This document shows positions 17,220 through 25,745 of a DNA stretch of 64,000 bases, piece by piece. A program made the translations under genes and the position numbers. The stretch comes from Terriglobales bacterium (lineage in GTDB: Bacteria; Acidobacteriota; Terriglobia; Terriglobales; Acidobacteriaceae): positions 62,001-126,000 of the forward strand of contig DATMXP010000024.1 in the NCBI GenBank assembly GCA_035561515.1, in the 5' to 3' direction. Each line of letters starts with the position of its first letter. The first letter of the stretch is position 1. The notes under the pieces were generated by a model. It had not been told where the DNA came from. It did not search any database and worked only from the letters and a program-made list of their open reading frames with translations.

Positions 17220-17640
17220 CAACTGACGATTGGCGGGCGCTTGCCTCCGCCTGACCGTATTACTGTCCGCATCTGAAGCGCCTCGGTGACTGCCTGTGAG
17301 TCCTCATTTACATCGATCTCTACGATCTTGCCCCCACCGCATCTTTACAATGTGTACGCCGTGGTTTTCATAACGCGATCCATTGGGCAGCGCGTCGGTG
17401 TTGTCCAACGAACAATCACGGTCGTGTTGTGCGGCAGACCTTTCACCCACACATCCCGCACCGTCAACTTCATATCGGGCTCGAGCCTTTCCAGGCGAGC
17501 AAACCAACGTCCGAGTGCCTCGCGGTCGTGACGTTCTCACCCAAGAGCATGCCGACCACTGAAGCGGTGGCACACGTTGGGCACGCCATCCTGGTTAACC
17601 GCCCGAAGTTCCTCTTCGCAATCCGTTTGACGATGGCGTG
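17220..17640 (-). pseudogene. SnoaL-like / nuclear transport factor 2-type remnant
   Basis: Across frames the minus strand gives HRFSGRHALG, GRWFARLERLEPDMKLTVRD, VWVKGLPHNTTVIVRW, LPNGSRYENHGVHIVKMRWG and finally KIVEIDVNEDSQAV. This is the continuous pattern of a polyketide-cyclase-like SnoaL protein broken by at least three frameshifts and a stop. No start with a ribosome site remains. It lies beside other truncated genes. Confidence 0.6.
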
Positions 17641-17673
17641 ATACACAATCCCTCTCCTTCAGCCTGTGTGTAG

Positions 17674-18022
17674 ATGCTCATCGTGATTGACGTCAGCGCC
17701 AGGATGTTTCCCCTAAACACTGAGTTCGTTCCCAGAGTTGCCGACTTGCCAGAAAACACTACAGGCATTGGTGCCGTTGCCAGGACAACATGGCTGCCGC
17801 TCCCGGTTATGGAGCGTGGACAAGATCTGGAAGATAAACACTGCCTCCGGATTGCCCTGAGCATCGAGAGTAACTCCACCGGATACTGCCAGCGACGACG
17901 TCAGCCCTACCAAATCTCCAGCTACTGAAGTGCCCCTGGTGCGTCCTGCAGCATCGAGATACGCGGCAGTCAATGCCGCCTGAGCCTTGGCTGGTGCCGT
18001 CCGCACCGCCCGCCAATCCAGG
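17674..18022 (-). pseudogene. DUF3494 (ice-binding-like) gene fragment
   Basis: Reads QAALTAAYLDAAGRTRGTSV, AGDLVGLTSSLAVSGGVTLD and AQGNPEAVFIFQI, then continues in another frame as SATLGTNSVFRGNILALTSI. It matches the C-terminal half of the intact gene at 25965-27323 but has an internal deletion (the TLTAGVYKS stretch is gone) and frameshifts. It lacks the first 270 or so residues. Its 5' end abuts the truncated crp, as if recombination joined two fragments. Confidence 0.8.
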
Positions 18023-18064
18023 TGGAAATCATGGCCCATCTCAAGCTGTTCCGAAATAGTGCGC

Positions 18065-18527
18065 CCCTTTGGGACCGGGAGAGTTCATCGGAGAAGACTG
18101 CATCATTGCTGCTCACCCCACACGCATGGCAACGGCAACAGCGATTACTCCGTGCACGGTTCTTAGGATCAACAAAGCGGAGATGGTGCAAGCACTTCAC
18201 CAGCAGCACGCTTTGTCAGACTTGTTTGTTGCATTTCTGCTCACGCGTAATGCGCGCATCCAGGAAGACCTAGTCGACCAGTTGTTCAATTCCAGCGAGA
18301 AGCGCCTGGCCCGGATTCTCTTGCTGCTGGCTCACTTTGGTAAGCCTGGCAAACCCGAAACGATGATTCCCAAGATTAGCCAAGAGACCTTGGCCGCAAT
18401 GGTTGGCACTACTCGGTCGCGGGTTAGTTTCTTCATGAACCGTTTCCGCAAACTGGGGTTTATTGATTACAACAGCAACTCAATGGATGTACACAGTTCG
18501 CTTCTCAACGTCATCCTGCACGACTAG
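18065..18527 (+). pseudogene. Crp/Fnr regulator lacking its N-terminal half
   Basis: The sequence starts inside the sensor fold (PGEFIGEDCIIAAHPTRMAT) and keeps the complete HTH (ISQETLAAMVGTTRSRVSFF) through to VILHD. About 100 N-terminal residues are missing compared with the 14474 gene; the break coincides with the DUF3494 fragment. An ATG at 18069 could give a 152-residue product with DNA-binding but no full sensor domain. Expression as a dominant regulator cannot be excluded, but no ribosome site is visible. Confidence 0.75.
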
Positions 18528-18650
18528 TGGTATTCCCTCATGTCAAATCTCTGGAGAAGCTCTCTTTCATATAAGTACAAAGAAATCTTTGAGATTGCGT
18601 AGTCTCTAACAACAGATGACCGGTACTGCCCTATAAAAAGATGGTTCCCC

Positions 18651-18767
18651 ATGCCCAACAAACCCGCGCACAAGATATTAGTGGTCGACGACGAAGCCAG
18701 CGTTCGAACTACGTCACCTGGTATTCAAGAGCAATTCTGCTCAGACGTGTGTTCAAGTAGCTGCTAA
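18651..18767 (+). pseudogene. response-regulator N-terminus, truncated
   Basis: MPNKPAHKILVVDDEASVRT is the beta-1/acidic-pocket start of a receiver domain; similarity is lost after about 21 residues and a stop follows at codon 39. The phosphorylated Asp is absent. It lies directly after the truncated crp in the same broken neighbourhood. Confidence 0.65.
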
Positions 18768-18913
18768 AGATTGATGCAGGCGAATTTGTCGCCTGACGCG
18801 ATGCCGCGGATACAGCGTCTTGCTACGCGTCGTTCGTTTGCTGGTCGTCGTGTTGGGCCAAGTACCAATAACGGGCTTTAGGTCTTTCCTCCGTAGAAGA
18901 ATAGGAGTCACAA

Positions 18914-19507
18914 ATGAGAATCAACTTACGACAAGCTATATGGACGATCTCCGTTGCAGTTGCCGTTACTCTCCTAAGTACGCCGACACTCGCTTTCGCC
19001 CATCAGTCGCAGCAGGCTCAGGACCGCAATCCTGGTTACCAGATGGGATCTCGGGATGGAACCATCGACGGGCGCAACGATCGCGCTGCTGGCCGTCCTC
19101 TGAAATACGGCCCCGGATACAAGCACCCAGACCGGGGTTATCAGAAAAGCTATGGTGACAAAAAGGCTTACGAACAGGAGTACCGTCAGGGCTATCAGCA
19201 AGCTTACCAACAGAGCTATAACCGCCGCAGTTACGGGAGTCGTGCGGATATTGGAATCCATCGAAACGATGGACAGCAGCGCGGGCCTGGACAAAACCAG
19301 AATCCGGGCTACCAGGCCGGATATCGTGACGGTAACACAGACGGTCACAACGACCGTCGTGCAGGTCGAGGCATCAATTATGGGTTGGGATTCAAGCATC
19401 CTGATCGCGGCTATCAAGACAGCTACGGCGATAAGAAGACTTACGAACAGCAATATCGTGAGGCCTACCAGAAGGGCTACCAGCAGGGATACAGCACAGG
19501 AGGCTAA
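18914..19507 (+). CDS. secreted tandem-repeat protein (two Asp/Gly/Tyr-rich repeats)
   Basis: 197 residues with a signal peptide ending in LAFAHQ. The mature protein is two long repeats sharing RNPGYQMGSRDGTIDGRNDR or QNPGYQAGYRDGNTDGHNDR, then RAAGR..YGPGYKHPDRGYQ, SYGDKK.YEQ.YR and GYQQ(A/G)Y. Repeats start at about residues 38 and 129. It is extremely polar, rich in Tyr/Gly/Gln/Asp, with no Cys. Such YRDGxxDGxxDR repeats occur in exported stress proteins; the role is unknown. TAGAAGAATAGGAGTC precedes the ATG, giving a GGAG site. It is intact, unlike the genes just upstream. Confidence 0.8.
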   Translation: MRINLRQAIWTISVAVAVTLLSTPTLAFAHQSQQAQDRNPGYQMGSRDGTIDGRNDRAAGRPLKYGPGYKHPDRGYQKSYGDKKAYEQEYRQGYQQAYQQSYNRRSYGSRADIGIHRNDGQQRGPGQNQNPGYQAGYRDGNTDGHNDRRAGRGINYGLGFKHPDRGYQDSYGDKKTYEQQYREAYQKGYQQGYSTGG

Positions 19508-19536
19508 AAGCTGAAGGTTTAGCCGCCGTCGTGCCT

Positions 19537-19936
19537 AAGATTGGATACTGCTCATGCCGAAACTTGGCGGCACATTGTCTATGCCAGTCTACGAACACAC
19601 GCTCTAGAATTGAGGCCCTCAATGTTGTCTATGTCCTGGTTTTCAGCCCGTGATTCTGTAACTCTATTGCTCATCGCCTGGAGCACAGCGATTGCAGTTT
19701 TCGCTGCTTCGGATGTGACTGGCCGATTCATTTGGATTCCCGTCTCTCTCGGGCTTGCGGGCGTAATGGGCTCCATAATCATGCTGGCTATTCCAGCCAA
19801 TGTGATGCTGGCGTCCAACATAGCTACCATCATCCTGTTCGTCGTCTCTCTTGAAGTGTTGAAGAAGATACATCGCTCTTGTCTTGCGTCTGTGAGACAT
19901 CGCGGTTAGTGAAGGTTTCGATATGGAACTACACGA
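19537..19936 (+). repeat. dispersed repeat, copy B
   Basis: Nearly identical to 16350-16842 in inverse orientation. Similarity continues past the gene to the first codons of the LolA-like gene (ATGGAACTACACGA here, ATGAAACTACACGA there). It then switches to the lmo0937 upstream sequence also found at 13542, a clean recombination junction. Confidence 0.8.
19622..19909 (+). CDS. small membrane protein, triplicated family, copy B
   Basis: 95 residues, MLSMSWFSARDSVTLLLIAW onward, differing from copy A by a few conservative changes. The ribosome site is GAGGCCCTCA-ATG. It ends at VRHRG rather than running into a LolA-like gene, whose first codons alone survive downstream. Function unknown; likely inner membrane. 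Confidence 0.7.
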   Translation: MLSMSWFSARDSVTLLLIAWSTAIAVFAASDVTGRFIWIPVSLGLAGVMGSIIMLAIPANVMLASNIATIILFVVSLEVLKKIHRSCLASVRHRG

Positions 19937-20107
19937 ACGGCGGGTCTCGGGTGCTCACCACGCGGAAAGAGAGTAAATATGCTTTGGACAATCTTTGTGA
20001 TTCTCGCGCTCCTGTGGCTGCTTGGTTTCAGTCTCCATGTTGGCGGCGCCCTCATTCACCTTCTTCTGGTAGTGGCGCTGGTAGTATTGATCTTTAACCT
20101 TCTGAGC
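19934..20107 (+). repeat. repeat shared with 13360-13542 (lmo0937 region)
   Basis: Begins CGAACGGCGGGTCTCGGGTG, runs through the lmo0937 coding region and ends near the Arg-rich codons. The other copy lies inverted 6.5 kb away. Confidence 0.75.
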
Positions 20108-20218
20108 CGCCGGCAGCATGTGCGCAGAGTTGAGCTATTTAGCTCAGACACAAAAATCTACATGTGTCATTGTTTACTTCTGAGTGTGTGGAACAGAGCG
20201 GCGACCGCCGACTCATAG
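19979..20218 (+). CDS. lmo0937-type small membrane protein
   Basis: Starts MLWTIFVILALLWLLGFSLH followed by HLLLVVALVVLIFNLLSRR: two hydrophobic helices, the family pattern. Typical members stop after about 50 residues. This one runs on to 79, with an unlikely tail (YMCHCLLLSVWNRAATADS), so the original stop may have been lost. AAAGAGAG lies upstream of the ATG. It shares DNA with the frameshifted copy at 13347-13497. Confidence 0.75.
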   Translation: MLWTIFVILALLWLLGFSLHVGGALIHLLLVVALVVLIFNLLSRRQHVRRVELFSSDTKIYMCHCLLLSVWNRAATADS

Positions 20219-20407
20219 ATCTCTTTCTTAGGTCGGGGCCGCCGTCAACGCGAACGGCCAACATCCAGCCAATTTGGAATTCTTTATCCGTATGGATGCC
20301 GTGGGACCTCGCGGCGGATCACGATTCAGCCTTATCTCGAACCGGAAACTCAGGGCAATACCTCCAGGCGAGCGGAGGGTTGTCCCAAAAGAAAGAAGGC
20401 AAAGATC

Positions 20408-20599
20408 ATGCCTTTGATTCAAGTTCTCGAAGTACTGCTTGTAGTGGGAGTCCTGTTGTGGCTGGTGAATCGCTTCATCCCCATGCAGGGATCCATCAAG
20501 TCAATTCTGAATAGCGTAGTGGTTATCGCAGTGGTTCTGTGGATTCTCAACATTTTTGGACTCTTTCATTCCCTTTCCAGAATTCACGTTGGGAGTTGA
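20408..20599 (+). CDS. Thivi_2564-type small membrane protein
   Basis: 63 residues, MPLIQVLEVLLVVGVLLWLV then NRFIPMQGSIKSILN and VVVIAVVLWILNIFGLF: two helices separated by the NxFIPM..IK loop typical of this family. GAAGGCAAAGATC precedes the ATG. It belongs to a class of tiny envelope proteins that cluster with OmpA and SYLF genes. Molecular role unknown. Confidence 0.85.
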   Translation: MPLIQVLEVLLVVGVLLWLVNRFIPMQGSIKSILNSVVVIAVVLWILNIFGLFHSLSRIHVGS

Positions 20600-20684
20600 T
20601 GGACCACGGCGAAGGGGCCTGATACACGAACGCGAAGAACTTAGAACAACGTAGAACGGCAGACATCTGCCTCGAGGAGACACA

Positions 20685-22226
20685 TTGAAAAGCAAGTTCT
20701 TGCTAGCAGCTGGAATCGTCCTGAGTTTGGGCGCATTCGCTCAAACCAATTCTCAGACAACCATGGCCGTCGAGCCCATGAACCCGACGCCTGTATTCCG
20801 AGTGAACGTCGTCAGCCGCACCGTACAGGCGGTCAACTATCAACATCGCAGCGGAGCAACGAAGATGGATTTCGCGGGCACGGACCTAATGCCTGCGGCC
20901 AAAGGTGAAGCCAAAATAGAAAGCAAGAAGGGTTACATCGAAATCGAAGTGGAATTCGGCAATCTGGAAAAGCCTACTACTTTCGGCAATGAGTATCTCA
21001 CTTACATCCTGTGGGCAATCTCGCCGGAAGGCCGCGCCGTAAACCTCGGCGAAATCTTGGTCGGTGACAACCATCGCAGCAAGGTAGATGTGACCACCGA
21101 TTTGCAGGCGTTCGCACTGATCGTTACGGCGGAGCCTTACTTCGCCGTGCGGGAGCCCAGCAACGTTGTGGTCATTGAAAACGTGGTTCGTGCCGACACC
21201 AAGGGAACGGTCGAGGCGCTCAATACCAAGCATGACTTCTTGGAACGCGGCGGCTACATCCCCACCGGCTATAACTTCGACCCGGTGGTCCTGAACAGCA
21301 AGTTGCCGCTGGAGTTCTTCGAAGCGCGTAATGCAGTTCGTATTGCGCAATCCGAGGGAGCCGAGTTGTACGCCAGCGATAGCTATCAGCATGCGATGCA
21401 ATTAATGGCAAAGGCCGATGGCTATGCGATGGACAAGAACGCACCCCGGAAGCAGATGATCGCCGTCTCTCGCGAAGCCGTGCAGACCGCGGAAGATGCC
21501 CGCGCCATCGCGGTAAAGAAAATGGACGAAGTGCGCTTGGCGGACGAACGACGGGCTTCAGTGGATGCACAAGCAAAATCCCAAGACAAGGCGGATGAGG
21601 CAACATGGCAGAAGCAACTTGCGCAGGCTGATACCGCAAGAGCGGAGTCTGATACCGCCAAGGCGCAGGCTGACCTGGCCGCCAACCAGGCAACATCCGC
21701 CGCGGCAGTGGCAGCGGCTCAGGCCGATGCTGAGCAATCTCGCTTAGCCGCACAACGATCGGACGATGACAAAGCGGCCATGCGGGCCAGGCTGTCCACG
21801 CAGTTGAACTCGATACTCCAGACTCGGGACACTGCGCGCGGGCTCATCGTCAGCATGTCCGATGTTTTATTCGACACCGGAAAATATTCGTTGAAATCTG
21901 GCACGCGCGAAAAACTGGCGAAGGTCGCCGGCATTTTGTTGGCGTATCCAGGACTCAACATCGTGGTCGGTGGCTACACGGATAACGTCGGCAGTGAGGC
22001 AATGAATCAAACGCTTTCCGAGAACCGCGCTGCCTCGGTGCGTGACTACCTTGTGCAACAGGGAGTTCCAACGAACTCGATCACATCCAAAGGCTTCGGA
22101 GAAACACTGCCAGTAACCTCCAATGATAACTCCACCGGCCGGCAGCAGAACCGAAGAGTTGAACTACTGGTATCCGGTGAAGCTATCGGAAGCCCGGCTG
22201 ATACAACAACGGGAAGCTTGCGCTGA
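20685..22226 (+). CDS. OmpA-family outer-membrane protein with coiled-coil middle
   Basis: 513 residues. Signal peptide (LLAAGIVLSLGAFAQ), a beta-rich N-terminal domain to about residue 200, a long Ala/Gln/Asp/Lys coiled coil about 240-370 (AAQADAEQSRLAAQRSDDDK), then a C-terminal OmpA peptidoglycan-binding domain (SDVLFDTGKYSLK, GYTDNVGSEAMNQTLSENRA, GFGETLPVTSNDNSTGRQQN, RRVEL). The start is TTG at 20685, supported by CGAGGAG nine bases upstream. Probably links the outer membrane to peptidoglycan. The middle recalls DUF4398-type helices. The gene is intact. Confidence 0.92.
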   Translation: MKSKFLLAAGIVLSLGAFAQTNSQTTMAVEPMNPTPVFRVNVVSRTVQAVNYQHRSGATKMDFAGTDLMPAAKGEAKIESKKGYIEIEVEFGNLEKPTTFGNEYLTYILWAISPEGRAVNLGEILVGDNHRSKVDVTTDLQAFALIVTAEPYFAVREPSNVVVIENVVRADTKGTVEALNTKHDFLERGGYIPTGYNFDPVVLNSKLPLEFFEARNAVRIAQSEGAELYASDSYQHAMQLMAKADGYAMDKNAPRKQMIAVSREAVQTAEDARAIAVKKMDEVRLADERRASVDAQAKSQDKADEATWQKQLAQADTARAESDTAKAQADLAANQATSAAAVAAAQADAEQSRLAAQRSDDDKAAMRARLSTQLNSILQTRDTARGLIVSMSDVLFDTGKYSLKSGTREKLAKVAGILLAYPGLNIVVGGYTDNVGSEAMNQTLSENRAASVRDYLVQQGVPTNSITSKGFGETLPVTSNDNSTGRQQNRRVELLVSGEAIGSPADTTTGSLR

Positions 22227-22267
22227 GCGCACGTGGACCCCAGCCGGCAATGAGAAAGGTACTATCC

Positions 22268-22969
22268 ATGAAAGCAATAGGAACCACCAGCACAGCCATT
22301 CTGGCTCTGCTCCTCGGAGTCGCCGCTCCTGCCTATGCCAGGCAGGAGCGTTCCGAAGCACGTCAGCAAGGCGAGCATCAACAAGCTGCACAACCGCACG
22401 CTCAACCGCAACCGTCACCAACTCAAAAAACCAAACCGGCAACGCAAGCGCAGCAAGAGCATCACCCAGCTCAAAATCAGAAGCAAGCACACGCTCAACT
22501 TCAGCCAAACCAGAATCAAAAACAAGCGCATGCTCAACCACGTCCCACACCAAATCAGCAGCACGCACCGCAGCAGCAGTCGAAAGCACAACCGCAGCAT
22601 AGGCAGCCGCAGCACATCCGGCAGGCGGCGTGGCAGCAGCATCGCGCAAAAAGCTGGCAATCGGACCACCGCACCTGGCAACAGCGTGGCGGCTACAACG
22701 GCTATCGCATCCCCGATGATCGGTTCCGCGGATACTTCGGGCCGAGCCACGGATTCCGCATCCATGGCCTTCCTTTCCAGGTTGTCGGCGGATATCCCCG
22801 ATTCCAGTACAACGGCTATTGGTTCAGTCTCGTTGACCCATGGCCCGAGAGTTGGGCGAATGACTGGTATGACACCGACGACGTTTATGTCAATTACGTT
22901 GACAACGGCTACTACCTGTACGACCGCAGATATCCCTCGACAGGAATTGCGATCAATATCTCGTTTTAG
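22268..22969 (+). CDS. secreted Gln/His/Ala-rich protein
   Basis: About 233 residues from ATG 22268 (GAGAAAGG upstream). Signal peptide ends at AAPAYA. Residues about 30-130 are low-complexity Gln/His/Pro/Ala/Lys with repeated NQNQKQAHAQ-type units. The C-terminal 100 residues are an aromatic Gly/Tyr/Asp domain (RGYFGPSHGFRIHGLPFQVV, GYPRFQYNGYWFSLVDPWPE, VNYVDNGYYLYDRRYP), resembling short beta domains often seen in exported proteobacterial and acidobacterial proteins. It follows ompA by about 40 bases and is probably co-transcribed. Function unknown. Confidence 0.8.
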   Translation: MKAIGTTSTAILALLLGVAAPAYARQERSEARQQGEHQQAAQPHAQPQPSPTQKTKPATQAQQEHHPAQNQKQAHAQLQPNQNQKQAHAQPRPTPNQQHAPQQQSKAQPQHRQPQHIRQAAWQQHRAKSWQSDHRTWQQRGGYNGYRIPDDRFRGYFGPSHGFRIHGLPFQVVGGYPRFQYNGYWFSLVDPWPESWANDWYDTDDVYVNYVDNGYYLYDRRYPSTGIAINISF

Positions 22970-23019
22970 CGACATTTGTGCTGTCCCAACCGCACTGAAA
23001 GTAAAGTAAGGAGTGAATC

Positions 23020-23175
23020 ATGTTTGGAACTATATTGATCATGATTTTAATCTTGGCGCTCCTGGGAGTATTCCCCAGATGGTCGCATAGCAGAAACTGG
23101 GGATATTACCCGACCGGAGGAGTGGGGCTGGTCCTCGTGATTGTGGTCATTCTCCTTGTTCTGGGACGGATTTGA
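23020..23175 (+). CDS. DUF3309 small membrane protein
   Basis: 51 residues: MFGTILIMILILALLGVFPR, WSHSRNWGYYPTGGVGLVLV and ending VVILLVLGRI. The order helix - P(R/T)W..SR.WGY.P(S/T)GG - helix ending LGRI is diagnostic for DUF3309. TAAGGAG lies eight bases before the ATG. It follows the Gln/His-rich gene in the same orientation and is closed by a strong terminator. Confidence 0.9.
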   Translation: MFGTILIMILILALLGVFPRWSHSRNWGYYPTGGVGLVLVIVVILLVLGRI

Positions 23176-23222
23176 TTCGTAAACTTTCGAGATATATCGC
23201 AAGACGATATAGCTAGAAGCTG

Positions 23223-23262
23223 GCGCCACCACACTCTCCGCGTGGTGGCGCTTCTTCTTGTT
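23223..23262 (+). terminator. rho-independent terminator
   Basis: Perfect stem GCGCCACCAC / GTGGTGGCGC with a nine-base loop, followed by TTCTTCTTGTT. It ends the ompA-to-DUF3309 unit and overlaps the apparent start of the next reading frame. Confidence 0.8.
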
Positions 23263-23279
23263 CTCCTCATGTGCGGTGA

Positions 23280-23800
23280 CGGATCTTTCGCGTCGCACTA
23301 TGCATCGGATATTGCCGGTCACCCGGCTGTTAACCAGGCGGTTGCGATCGAGTATCCAAAGCTGCAAGCAAAGTTTGGTAAATCCGTTCGGTACGCGCAG
23401 GACAAGACTGCACATTTGAAAACAGAGTTTGGATTCGACACGGTGCAGGTCGCCCGGAACCGTTACGCATCGCAGCAGTATCATGATTTCATCGGGTTCC
23501 AAGTGTCGAAATCTTTGTTGGAGCGCGTCTTTCCCGTGGTATATGGAGTAGAACTCAAAGACGTGCTTACCCACGAGGATGTCGGCATGAATCGCAGAAG
23601 AGTCGATAAGATACGCGTGCTCAAACCAATCGGACCGCTAAAAGGATTGGCCTTCAACAATCCGACCCCGCAAACGGAAGATCTATATATCAAAAGCATC
23701 AACACAACCGTTGATCAATACCGGGCCTTTCTCGAACAGATGCGCACTGACTCGCTCCGATTGTCAGAACGTAAGTTCGAACGGACTCCGGTAGAGCTGC
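23280..23800 (+). pseudogene. zinc-dependent phospholipase C-like protein, truncated with internal deletion
   Basis: The frame opens at GTG 23242 inside the terminator stem. True homology begins at SHYASDIAGHPAVNQAVAIE, which in intact relatives lies about 100 residues from the N-terminus. It continues AHLKTEFGFDTVQVARNRYA and YHDFIGFQVSKSLLERVFPV, then jumps from LTHED to IGPLKGLAFNNPTPQTEDLY, skipping roughly 70 residues. The last 40 residues (after DSLRLS) look out of frame. His residues of the SHYxxDxxGHP metal site remain, but the N-terminal ligands are gone. Comparison is with my memory of the family. Confidence 0.65.
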
Positions 23801-23936
23801 GCGACGAAGAAAGACCCGGTCCTCTGGCAGGGAGTTCTGATGTCGCTGGATCAGTTGAAGTCCGTAGGGCCGGATGCGGCTAACGAAGAACATGACGTCT
23901 CTTGTCACTGTGCCGGACTGCCTTCGATAAGATATA

Positions 23937-24155
23937 ATGCAAGGTACATTCATCAAAACTAATGTTCGCCAGTTTAAGAATCAGCTTCGTAGACGGCTTA
24001 CCTTCATAACCAACTCACTGAAGAAACTACTAGCGATCTTCGAGTCAAATGACAAAGATTTCAGATCGCAACGGATGTGCCCGTTTTGCGGACTGATCAC
24101 CTCACGAAAGAAGACGTGCTGCCTGGAATGCGGCAGATCTCTTCAATCAATTTAG
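23937..24155 (+). CDS. small zinc-ribbon protein
   Basis: 72 residues: a basic helical N-terminus, NDKDFRSQRMCPFCGLITSR in the middle, then KKTCCLECGRSLQSI. The two Cys pairs form a classic zinc ribbon near the C-terminus. Similar DKDFxSQRMCPxCG proteins are found in Acidobacteria as I recall. No clear ribosome site precedes the ATG at 23937, so the start could lie further in. Its stop is 18 bases from that of the convergent repeat protein. Possibly nucleic-acid binding; unknown. Confidence 0.65.
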   Translation: MQGTFIKTNVRQFKNQLRRRLTFITNSLKKLLAIFESNDKDFRSQRMCPFCGLITSRKKTCCLECGRSLQSI

Positions 24156-24172
24156 AAAAGACTCGCTGGTGG

Positions 24173-25033
24173 TTACTTGGTAGTTGGCGTGAGGGCGCGA
24201 GTTTCTTCTGGTGTGAGTCGAGAAAGATCGCAGTAACCGTAACCGCTTCGGCAGGCTTTCCAATTGCGCTGCTGCTCCGCGAGTTCCAGCTGGGTTGTCT
24301 CTGCCACCGTCAGTTTGGAGTAATCACAAGATTCCGAACCCTCTTTGCAAGCAGAGACATTACGCTGGCGCTCTGCTTCCTCTACAGCCCGCACTTCCCC
24401 GGGGCTCAGTTTGGACTGGTCGCAAGCGCCCCACGCTTCGATACAGTGCGAAAGATTCCGTGCGTGATCAGCAGCGGCTACCTTCTGCGATTCAAGATCT
24501 GTAAGCGCGGAATGATCGCAAGTCCCTATACCGTTCGTGCAATCGGAAACATTGCGTTCGCGCTCCGCAGCGGCCACTTCAATGGTTTCCTGCACGTTGA
24601 GCATTGCATGATCACAAGGCGTCGAGACTTCGATACACCGGGAAACGTTTTGCCGGCGCTCCGCGACCGCAACTGCACGGGCCTCTTGTGGACTCAGAAT
24701 AGAGTGATCACACGGCCCAAATCCATCCAGGCAGGCGGCAACATTACGCTGGTGCTCAGCTACCGCCAACGCGACGGCTTCGGCGGTGGTGAGTTTCGAA
24801 GGATCACAGGACGGATAACCGCTCCGGCAATTTGAAACGTTGCGCTTGTGGTTGGCGCGGTCTACTTCGGCTAATTGCAGAGGACTCAACTTGGAGCGAT
24901 CACATGTTGCACTGTCATTATTGCAAGCCTCAAGGTTGTGCGTGAGACCCGAAGTTTGTGTGGATGCCAACACGGGCCACAAGCTAACGATCAATAATTG
25001 AGTCCAGAGATATTTCCTAAACTTGAATCTCAC
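24173..25033 (-). CDS. secreted protein of eight 32-residue Cys-pair repeats
   Basis: 286 residues from GTG at 25033, chosen because AAGGAGG stands five bases before it. Signal peptide (LWTQLLIVSLWPVLASTQT). The rest is eight consecutive units, each with the pattern N-x3-C-x6-CD-x-S-x-L-(S/T)-x2-E and then a helical AxAExxR. Examples are NVSNCRSGYPSCDPSKLTTA and NVSACKEGSESCDYSKLTVA. Each unit holds exactly two Cys, which suits one disulfide per repeat after export. Likely a solenoid or elongated adhesin-like rod. I do not recognise the family. Confidence 0.8.
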   Translation of the reverse strand: MRFKFRKYLWTQLLIVSLWPVLASTQTSGLTHNLEACNNDSATCDRSKLSPLQLAEVDRANHKRNVSNCRSGYPSCDPSKLTTAEAVALAVAEHQRNVAACLDGFGPCDHSILSPQEARAVAVAERRQNVSRCIEVSTPCDHAMLNVQETIEVAAAERERNVSDCTNGIGTCDHSALTDLESQKVAAADHARNLSHCIEAWGACDQSKLSPGEVRAVEEAERQRNVSACKEGSESCDYSKLTVAETTQLELAEQQRNWKACRSGYGYCDLSRLTPEETRALTPTTK

Positions 25034-25350
25034 GTTTGCCTCCTTCTGTGTACGAACATCGCGTCCCGAGGCCATGCTTAACTCTGCCGGTCAACCCTTT
25101 GACTCCGACTCGCAACTGCACGTATACACCAATCTCGCATCAGAACCACCGGATGTCTGAGCAGGATTGAACAGTGCTGGAGGCTAAATCTTGGGCGCTG
25201 CATCACACAAAGTTGAAGGCATAACAGCTAGCTCATCTACGCGAAGATTCTTTGCAGCCTGTGCAATTTTGAACATACCTGTAACTCTCGACTTGAGGAG
25301 ATAGGCGAAATTTAACCAAGGGTAAGGAGGGTTTATTTCCAACCCATCGA
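25034..25350. other. intergenic, nothing recognisable
   Basis: Upstream region of the Cys-repeat protein gene. No promoter pair or hairpin is convincing. Confidence 0.35.
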
Positions 25351-25452
25351 AATACCAAGTGCTGCTTGTTAGACGGTGAACCCCATGTTCGAGAATCGCT
25401 TGCGTTGTTGCTTACGGAGGCTGGATACGATGTCCGTTATAGCCCAGCCTGA
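25351..25452 (+). pseudogene. response-regulator receiver remnant
   Basis: KYQVLLV, then after a one-base shift DGEPHVRESLALLLTEAGYD and VRYSPA before a stop. This is the first 35 residues of a receiver domain; the phospho-acceptor Asp and the rest are missing. Compare the intact protein at 38188-38817, with VVDDEQSIRDSVALLLRASG. Confidence 0.5.
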
Positions 25453-25745
25453 TGAAATTCCGGACGAGTCTCCAGATGCTCGTTCCGTAAAACAAGGTAG
25501 TTCTTACGTTACGCGGAAGTGCGGCCATACCTCCTTTCTGCGGGCCTCGTAGAAAGATTCCCTATCACAGCGCAATCAGAGAAGGCCACTGCCGGCTAGT
25601 GCGACTCCCAATCGAGTAACGTATCAAGGAAATAATTTATACGATCTGCAGAAGGTGTTATCAATTGATCGGAAGCGGAAGAGCAGAAGCAATCGTGCGC
25701 GCAGCCGAGCGATATCATCACTGCCCCGAAATAAGATTGAAGTAG

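Noticed and set aside
24173..25033. CRISPR-like periodicity of about 96 bases
   Set aside because: The period equals 32 codons and the variation is at codon level in a coding frame; no direct DNA repeats with spacers.
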